From NCBI RefSeq assembly GCF_008705135.1, contig NZ_CP023694.1:186001-250000 (forward strand): a stretch of DNA of 64,000 bases, written 5' to 3'. Positions 58,596 to 64,000 of the stretch are shown in pieces. The notes under the pieces are model-generated. The model was not told the origin of the DNA, made no database searches, and saw only the letters and a list, made by a program, of their open reading frames with translations. The position numbers and the translations under genes were made by a program. This DNA comes from Streptomyces coeruleorubidus (GTDB taxonomy: Bacteria > Actinomycetota > Actinomycetes > Streptomycetales > Streptomycetaceae). The stretch's first letter is position 1. Every line of letters begins with the position of its first letter.

Positions 58596-61391
58596 ATGAA
58601 AGACAGGAAAAGGGATATGGCCACTCGTTCTGGTCGGCTCCGGGTGTCTCGGTTCCGTCCGTACAGCGGGTACAGCGGGCCGCGCTCGACCGCCCTGCCC
58701 CGGGTACGCAGCGTCGCGGGCCAGGTGTTCCTGCTCCAGCTGGCGATCATGGTGCTGTTCGCCGCGGCCGCGGGCGTGGCCCTCGTGTTCCAGGCCCGGA
58801 ACGCGAGCATGCAGGAGGCCCGGCAACTGGCCTTCGGAGTCGCCCAGGCCTTCGCGCACGCCCCGGGGACGCTGGAGGCCATGAAGTCCGACAACCCCCG
58901 TGCGCTGATGCAACCGCGTGCGGAGGAAGCCCGTGAGGAGTCCGGGGTCGACTACGTCGTCGCGTTCGATCCGAACGGCTTCCGCTGGACCCATCCGGAC
59001 CCGGCACTGATCGGGAAGCACATCTTCGCGCTGCGCGAAGGCGCCGCGGCCGACAGACCCTTCACCCAAACCTTCGAGGGCAGTCTCGGGCTCTCCGTGG
59101 ACTCGACGGTCCCCGTCTACGACACCGGCGGGAAGACCATCGTCGGCTTTGTGGCGGCCGGCATCACGGTCGACAGCGTGGACGAGGTGGTGCAGGGCCA
59201 ACTGCCGCAGCTGCTCGGCTTCGCCGGCGGCGCGCTGGTGGTCTCGGCCGGTGGGACGGCCCTGGTCTCCCGGCGCTTGCGGCGGCAGACCCACGGCCTG
59301 GACCCGTCCGAGATGACCCGCATGTACGAGCACCACGACGCGGTGCTGCACGCGGTGCGGGAAGGGGTGCTGATCATCGGGGGTGACGGACGGCTCCTGC
59401 TGGCCAACGACGAGGCGCGGCGGCTGCTGGCGCTGCCCCCGGATGCCGAGGAACGCCGTGTCACCGACCTGGGCCTGGAGGCGGGCACCGCCCGGCTGCT
59501 GGGATCGGGCCGGGTGGCCACCGACGAGGTGCACCTGGCCGGCGACCGGCTGCTGGCGGTCAACATGCGGCCGGTCGGCCCCGACGGCGGCCCGGCGGGC
59601 AGCGTGGTCACGCTGCGCGACACGACGGAGCTGCGGGCCTTGGCGGGCCGGGCGGAGGTGGCCCGGGAGCGGCTGCGGCTGCTGTACGACGCGGGGGTGC
59701 GGATCGGCACCACGCTGGAGGTGACGAGCACCGCGCAGGAGCTGACCGAGGTCTCGGTCCCCCGGTTCGCGGACGCCGCCACCGTCGACCTGCTGGACCC
59801 GGTCCTGCGGGGTGAGGAGCCGGCCGGGCTCGGCTCCGAGATGCGCCGCGCGGCGGTGTTCGGCGTCGAGGGGGCACGGACGCTTCACCACGTCGGGGAG
59901 CTGATCCGCTTTGTCCCCACCTCGCCCATGGCCGTCGGCGTCGAGCGCGGCCACGCCGTTCTGGAGGCCGACTTGGCCGCCTCCGGGGACTGGATGGCCG
60001 CCCAGGACCCCGACCGCGCCCGGCGCGTGCTGGACCACGGCTTCCACTCGCTGATCACCGTGCCGCTCCAGGCCCGCGGCGTCGTGCTGGGCATGGCGAG
60101 TTTCTGGCGCTCGGAGGCCCCTCCCTTCGAGGAGGAGGATCTGGCCTTCGCCGAGGAGCTCGTCGCCCGGGCCGCGGTGGCCATCGACAACGCCCGTCGC
60201 TACACCCGCGAGCACGCCCTGGCCGAGACACTCCAGCGCAGTCTGCTGCCCGGCTCCCTGCCCGACCACTCGGCCGTGGAGGTCGCCCACCGCTACCTGC
60301 CGGCTCTGGACGGAGTCGGCGGCGACTGGTTCGACGTCATCCCCCTGCCCGGCGCCCGGGTCGCACTGGTCGTCGGCGACGTGGTCGGGCACGGCCTCCA
60401 CGCCGCGGCCACCATGGGCCAGTTGCGCGCGGCGGTGCACACCTTCTCCGCCCTGGACCTGTCCCCGGACGAGCTCCTCGGCCACCTGGACGAGCTGGTC
60501 GCCCGGATCGACGGCGAGGAGAGCGCCGAGCGGGACGACAAGGGCGTCACGGGAGCCACCTGCCTCTACGCGGTCTACGACCCGTCCTCCGGGCAGTGCT
60601 CGCTGGCCCGGTCCGGGCATCCGGAGCCGGCCCTGGTGCACCCCGACGGCACCGTGGAGTTCCTGCGGGTGCCGGGCTCCCCGCCGCTCGGGCTGGGCGG
60701 CGGGGAGCCCTTCGAAACCGCCGAGTTCACCTTGCCCGAGGGGTCCAGGCTGGTCCTGTACACCGACGGGCTGATCGAGGACCGGGAAAGCGGCATCGAC
60801 ATCGGCCTGGAAGCGCTGCGCGATGCCCTGGCGCGGCCCGGCCGGACTCCGGAGGAGACCTGCGGGGACGTCTTCGGCACCCTGCTTCCGGCCCACCCGG
60901 GCGACGACATCGCCCTGCTCGTCGCCCGCACCCACCGGCTCGATCCCTCCCGGGTCGCCGAATGGAACGTGCCCGGCGATCCCGCGGTCGTCGCCGGGAT
61001 CCGGGCGGACGTCACCCGTCGGCTCGGGGCCTGGGGGCTGGACGAGATGGCCTTCACCACCGAGTTGGTGATCAGCGAGCTGGTCACCAACGCCATCCGC
61101 TACGGCACCGAGCCGATTCGGCTGCGGGTGCTGCACGACCGCGACAGCCTGATCTGCGAGGTCACCGACGGCAGCAGCACCTCACCCCACCTGCGTCGGG
61201 CCGCCACCACCGACGAGGGCGGACGAGGGCTGTTCCTCGTCGCCCAGTTCTCTCAGCGGTGGGGCACCCGCTACATGGCCCGCGGAAAGGTGATCTGGAC
61301 GGAGCAGTCGCTCCACGGCCCGGCACCCGACGCCGACGGAGCTACGGCCGACACCTTGCTGGACCAGTGGGACGAGGCCTGGTCGACCTGA
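58596..61391 (+). CDS. membrane sensor phosphatase: sCache-PAS-GAF-PP2C(SpoIIE)-HATPase
   Basis: The protein is 931 residues from ATG 58596 (GGGAG just upstream). TM1 lies at about 43-66 and TM2 at about 206-225. Between them is an extracytoplasmic single-Cache domain with the typical RWTHPDPALIGKHIFAL (about 130-146). Then follow PAS (about 243-355), GAF (about 365-545), and SpoIIE-type PP2C (about 575-765) with GVGGDWFDVIPL and VVGDVVGHG. Last is a HATPase domain (about 790-900) with TTELVISELVTNAIRYG and DEGGRGLFLVAQ. It can thus sense outside, dephosphorylate an anti-sigma antagonist and possibly bind or phosphorylate it itself. It forms an operon with the binding protein 19 bases upstream. 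Confidence 0.92.
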   Translation: MKDRKRDMATRSGRLRVSRFRPYSGYSGPRSTALPRVRSVAGQVFLLQLAIMVLFAAAAGVALVFQARNASMQEARQLAFGVAQAFAHAPGTLEAMKSDNPRALMQPRAEEAREESGVDYVVAFDPNGFRWTHPDPALIGKHIFALREGAAADRPFTQTFEGSLGLSVDSTVPVYDTGGKTIVGFVAAGITVDSVDEVVQGQLPQLLGFAGGALVVSAGGTALVSRRLRRQTHGLDPSEMTRMYEHHDAVLHAVREGVLIIGGDGRLLLANDEARRLLALPPDAEERRVTDLGLEAGTARLLGSGRVATDEVHLAGDRLLAVNMRPVGPDGGPAGSVVTLRDTTELRALAGRAEVARERLRLLYDAGVRIGTTLEVTSTAQELTEVSVPRFADAATVDLLDPVLRGEEPAGLGSEMRRAAVFGVEGARTLHHVGELIRFVPTSPMAVGVERGHAVLEADLAASGDWMAAQDPDRARRVLDHGFHSLITVPLQARGVVLGMASFWRSEAPPFEEEDLAFAEELVARAAVAIDNARRYTREHALAETLQRSLLPGSLPDHSAVEVAHRYLPALDGVGGDWFDVIPLPGARVALVVGDVVGHGLHAAATMGQLRAAVHTFSALDLSPDELLGHLDELVARIDGEESAERDDKGVTGATCLYAVYDPSSGQCSLARSGHPEPALVHPDGTVEFLRVPGSPPLGLGGGEPFETAEFTLPEGSRLVLYTDGLIEDRESGIDIGLEALRDALARPGRTPEETCGDVFGTLLPAHPGDDIALLVARTHRLDPSRVAEWNVPGDPAVVAGIRADVTRRLGAWGLDEMAFTTELVISELVTNAIRYGTEPIRLRVLHDRDSLICEVTDGSSTSPHLRRAATTDEGGRGLFLVAQFSQRWGTRYMARGKVIWTEQSLHGPAPDADGATADTLLDQWDEAWST

Positions 61392-61400
61392 GGACGGGGT

Positions 61401-62600
61401 TCAGTGGCCGGTGACGACACCGGACAGTTCGTTCGTGCTCTTCGGCAGGGTCACGGACGTGACCTTCTTGCCCGTTTCGATGTCGATGGCGTGCAGCTTG
61501 CGCTTGCCCGGCTCGGAGACGTACGCGGTGTGGTCGCGGACGAAGAGGGTGGGCCGGGGCTGCTGCCAGTCCAGCGGCTCCTGCCACTCGTCCACGACGG
61601 GGATCTTCTTCTCCACCTTGCCCGTTTCCGGGTCGATGACGTGGAGGCTGCCGTTCGTGCCCAGGAGGAGTGCCTCGCCCTGGGGTCCGCGGCCGAGCGA
61701 GCGGAAGGAGTAGCTGGTGCCCAGGTCGACCAGGCGCAGTCTCGCGGTCTCGGTGTCGATGAGGGAGATGCGGGTCGGCCGCTCCAGTTCGGCCTCCGGG
61801 TCGGTCTTGTAGTCGCCCAGGAGAACGGGCGACGCGTCGCTGCCGCTCTGGTTGCCGATGCGGCCGTAGTCGTCGGGAGCGTCGACCTTGGTGAACGTGC
61901 CGTCCTTGTAGATCAGGATGCCGTCCTCGCAGCCGATGCCGACGGCCTCGCCCTTGGCCGCGGCCTCGCCGTGGACGCCGGGGCAGTTCTCGTTGCGCTT
62001 GATCTCCTTGTTGTTCTTGTCCAGGACGAGGGCGCCGGTGCGCTTCTCCTCGGTGCCGAGGATGCTGAGGAGTTCGCCGTTGCTCAGTTCGATGGCGACG
62101 CCGTGGTGCGGCTCGGCGGAGCTGTAGCTGCGGCCTTGCGGCTTCTTGCCGCCCGAGAGGTCGTCGGGGTCGAAGACGTCGACCTCGCCGGTGCCATCGG
62201 TGAACAGAACCGTCTTGCCGGCGTGCCGTACGACGTGGCCGGGCTTGGCGCCCTTGTACTCGACGCCGGTGAAGGCCTGTTGGGCGGCGTTCAGGACGCG
62301 GAAACCCGAGTCGGTGGAGATGATGACGTGGTCGTCGTCGCCGGCGCGGTTGAGGCGGTTGAAGCCCGGCAGTTCGATCGTGTCGGCCAGCTTCAGGCTC
62401 TCGCCGTCCAGGACGTACAGCCCGCCGTCGAACGTGGCGACCAACGGGTCCTTGACCGCGACGGCCTTGGTACCCGGGGCGTTCTTGGCCTTCGTGTCGG
62501 TGGAGGAGCTGTCCTCTCCTCCGCAGGCGGTCAGGACGGCGGAGGCCGCCAGGGCGAGGGCTGCGCCCGTGAAGGCTCTGTTGCGCATCGACTTGTTCAC
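61401..62600 (-). CDS. aztD: AztD-type zinc metallochaperone lipoprotein
   Basis: The protein is 399 residues from GTG 62600 with AAGGAA upstream. The lipobox LTACGG anchors it outside. The rest is a beta-propeller-like repeat protein (LVATFDGGLYVLDGESLKLA, VVRHAGKTVLFTDG, YVSEPGKRKLHAIDIETGKK) as in AztD, which hands zinc to AztC. The His-rich N-terminal stretch of the Paracoccus protein is absent here. It converges on the sensor phosphatase with a 9-bp gap and follows aztC with 94 bp between. Similar C-terminal sequence recurs in the partial gene at the window end. Confidence 0.85.
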   Translation of the reverse strand: MNKSMRNRAFTGAALALAASAVLTACGGEDSSSTDTKAKNAPGTKAVAVKDPLVATFDGGLYVLDGESLKLADTIELPGFNRLNRAGDDDHVIISTDSGFRVLNAAQQAFTGVEYKGAKPGHVVRHAGKTVLFTDGTGEVDVFDPDDLSGGKKPQGRSYSSAEPHHGVAIELSNGELLSILGTEEKRTGALVLDKNNKEIKRNENCPGVHGEAAAKGEAVGIGCEDGILIYKDGTFTKVDAPDDYGRIGNQSGSDASPVLLGDYKTDPEAELERPTRISLIDTETARLRLVDLGTSYSFRSLGRGPQGEALLLGTNGSLHVIDPETGKVEKKIPVVDEWQEPLDWQQPRPTLFVRDHTAYVSEPGKRKLHAIDIETGKKVTSVTLPKSTNELSGVVTGH

Positions 62601-62694
62601 CGGGGTGTTCCTTTCCGGCCGCGCGGGCGCGGCGTCGGGTGTGGGTGCTGCTGCTGGACGGCCGATCGGCCGGGCGCCATGTGAGGGGGCGGAT

Positions 62695-63654
62695 TCAGGC
62701 GCCGGTCAGTCCGTCGGTCATGGCGGTGGTGTTGGCGCGCATCATCTGCAGGTAGGTGCCGGCGCCCTTGCCCTCTTCGGTCAGGGATTCGGAGTAGAGC
62801 TCGACGACACGCGTCCGGCCGCCCAGCTCCGTGTGCAGGACCTCGGCCAGCCGCTTGGGCTGGGAGGAGTCGGCGAAGACCGTGCGTACGCCCGCCTTGC
62901 GCATGGCCTCGGTGAGCGAGCGCAGGTCGGAGGAGCTGGGCGAGGCCAGCGTGGTACCGCTCGGGATCACCGCACCGACCACCCGGAAGCCGAAGCGTTC
63001 GGAGAGGTAGCCGAAGACGTGGTGGTTGGTCACCAACGCACGCCGTTGTTCGGGGATGCTGCCGAAGGACCTCTCCATCCAGGTGGTGAGGTCGGCGAGT
63101 TGGCCGTCGTAGCGGTCGGCGTTGTCGCGGATCGCCTTCTCGTCGACGCCGTCCACGTGCTCGACCACCTGGTCGGCGATCAGGCCGACGGCCTTGCGCA
63201 CGCGGTCGGGGTCGGTCCAGAAGTGCGGATCCGGCTGCCCGGCCTCCTCCTCGGGCCCCCCGTCGTCCTGCGCCTGGAAGGTGAGGGGGTCCACCGCCTT
63301 GCCGGCCTCGAAGGTGGCCACCCCGGACTCGCGGGCCGCCTCCACGTGCCGGAGCACGTTCTCCTCCAGGCCCAGCCCGTTGAAGACCACGAGGTCCGCA
63401 CGCTCCAGTTCGGCGGCCTGCACGGCCGACAGGCCGAAGGAGTGCGGGTCGGCGTTCGGCTTCATCAGCACGGTGACGTCGGCCTCGTCGCCGACGATCT
63501 CCTGGGTGACGTCACCCAGGATGTTGGTCGTCACGACCACCCGGGGCCGGTCGTCGCCGCTCGTACAGCCGGTGCCGGCACCGGCCAGGGCGAGGGTGAG
63601 CAGGGCCAGCAGGAAGGTGGGCAGCCGACGCGCCTCTTGCGTCTGTCTCGTCAT
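62695..63654 (-). CDS. aztC: zinc ABC transporter substrate-binding lipoprotein AztC
   Basis: The 319-residue cluster A-I metal-binding protein has the lipobox AGTGC and the zinc-binding His residues in MKPNADPHSFGLS, PDPHFWTDPDRV and TNHHVFGYLSERFGF, plus the final Asp in VFADSSQPKR. The flexible loop (QDDGGPEEEAGQPDP) is acidic instead of His-rich. ATG 63654 overlaps the stop of the preceding gene (ATGA). It catches zinc for an AztB/AztA importer expected upstream, beyond the window end. Confidence 0.9.
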   Translation of the reverse strand: MTRQTQEARRLPTFLLALLTLALAGAGTGCTSGDDRPRVVVTTNILGDVTQEIVGDEADVTVLMKPNADPHSFGLSAVQAAELERADLVVFNGLGLEENVLRHVEAARESGVATFEAGKAVDPLTFQAQDDGGPEEEAGQPDPHFWTDPDRVRKAVGLIADQVVEHVDGVDEKAIRDNADRYDGQLADLTTWMERSFGSIPEQRRALVTNHHVFGYLSERFGFRVVGAVIPSGTTLASPSSSDLRSLTEAMRKAGVRTVFADSSQPKRLAEVLHTELGGRTRVVELYSESLTEEGKGAGTYLQMMRANTTAMTDGLTGA

Positions 63655-64000
63655 CGTCCGGTCTCCACCATCAGGGCCGGCTCGATGTCCAGGTCGAAGG
63701 TGCGCGCGACGCGCAGGTTGTCGTTGTAGTCGATCTCGTACACGCGTCTGCCCTTGGGGTCGTTGAGGTAGGCGCGGCTGCGGTCGACCTCGATGACCGG
63801 TCCCGCGTTCCCATCGGTGCCGGCGGCGGAGGCGCCCGCCAGGAGCGGCTTCGTCCAGGTGACCTGCTTGCCGGTGGAGATGTCGTAGCCGTGGAGCGAT
63901 CCGTCGGTCTCGAGGACGATCAGGACCGAACCCTCGCCCGCTGTGTTGGCCGAGACCACCGGACCGGTCCTCACCCGTGTCCACGTGCGTTCGGTGACGT
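63651..64000 (-). CDS. partial AztD-like beta-propeller protein, cut by window end
   Basis: Only the C-terminal 116 codons lie in the window; the frame stays open to position 64000 and so continues outside. VLIVLETDGSLHGYDISTGK and IEVDRSRAYLNDPKGRRVYE fit a beta-propeller end like AztD. The gene precedes aztC with an ATGA overlap, so the order in the operon is AztD-like, AztC, AztD. Confidence 0.75.
   Translation of the reverse strand, partial: VTERTWTRVRTGPVVSANTAGEGSVLIVLETDGSLHGYDISTGKQVTWTKPLLAGASAAGTDGNAGPVIEVDRSRAYLNDPKGRRVYEIDYNDNLRVARTFDLDIEPALMVETGR

Overview
The window is high-GC actinobacterial chromosome, almost certainly Streptomyces. The signs are a long chaplin with an LAxTG sorting motif, an NsdA/NsdB-type developmental regulator, several SpoIIE/PP2C phosphatases, DUF397 and CGNR proteins, Shine-Dalgarno-led ATG/GTG starts, and TTA (bldA-type) codons confined to a few genes. 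It looks like ordinary chromosome with accessory metabolism. I see no rRNA, tRNA, CRISPR array, insertion sequence or phage module.

Region by region: (a) 0.1-3.9 kb holds small stand-alone enzymes (NAD-dependent epimerase, GNAT, nucleoside deaminase) and a two-gene unit ending in a methyltransferase. (b) 3.9-7.7 kb is a decayed stretch with an ABC-transporter membrane-domain remnant, a long chaplin, a secreted alpha/beta hydrolase and a collapsed asparagine synthetase pseudogene. (c) 7.8-16.1 kb carries a baeRF-type protein, a PAS-PP2C phosphatase, the Nsd-type regulator, a phosphotransferase-fold protein and small regulatory or stress proteins. (d) 16.1-34.4 kb is an acyl-CoA and lipid catabolism region: two thiolase/lipid-transfer-type proteins, a tandem OB-fold DUF35 partner, a crotonase, three acyl-CoA ligases and a nitronate monooxygenase, interspersed with hydrolases, a sulfatase-type membrane enzyme and a secreted penicillin/AHL acylase. 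The same 17-bp inverted repeat lies at both ends of this region (20211 and 34424), which suggests one regulator, not encoded in the window. (e) 34.5-44.9 kb holds a secreted serine hydrolase, a FAD oxidoreductase, a Ser/Thr kinase with eight 42-residue TPRs, an MpaB-like protein and an oligopeptide/nickel-type transporter whose two permeases are fused and which lacks a local ATPase. (f) 44.9-57.0 kb is a polyamine-type ABC importer read as one long minus-strand operon with an amine oxidase, an aldehyde dehydrogenase and a 2-hydroxyacid dehydrogenase; next to it are a HAD hydrolase, a second amine oxidase and a divergent PucR regulator. (g) 57.0-61.4 kb holds a PLP-decarboxylase remnant and a second, transporter-less copy of the solute-binding protein placed directly in front of a membrane sensor phosphatase (sCache-PAS-GAF-PP2C-HATPase). 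(h) 61.4-64 kb is part of a zinc-uptake operon (AztC binding protein flanked by AztD-type lipoproteins), cut by the window end.

The most promising undescribed system is the solute-binding protein/SpoIIE-phosphatase pair at 57488-61391. It looks like a ligand-sensing arm split off from the neighbouring amine-import operon. Second come the shared operator of the lipid region and the aldolase-like thiolase pair with its tandem OB-fold partner. All functional statements are read from sequence motifs without database searches.
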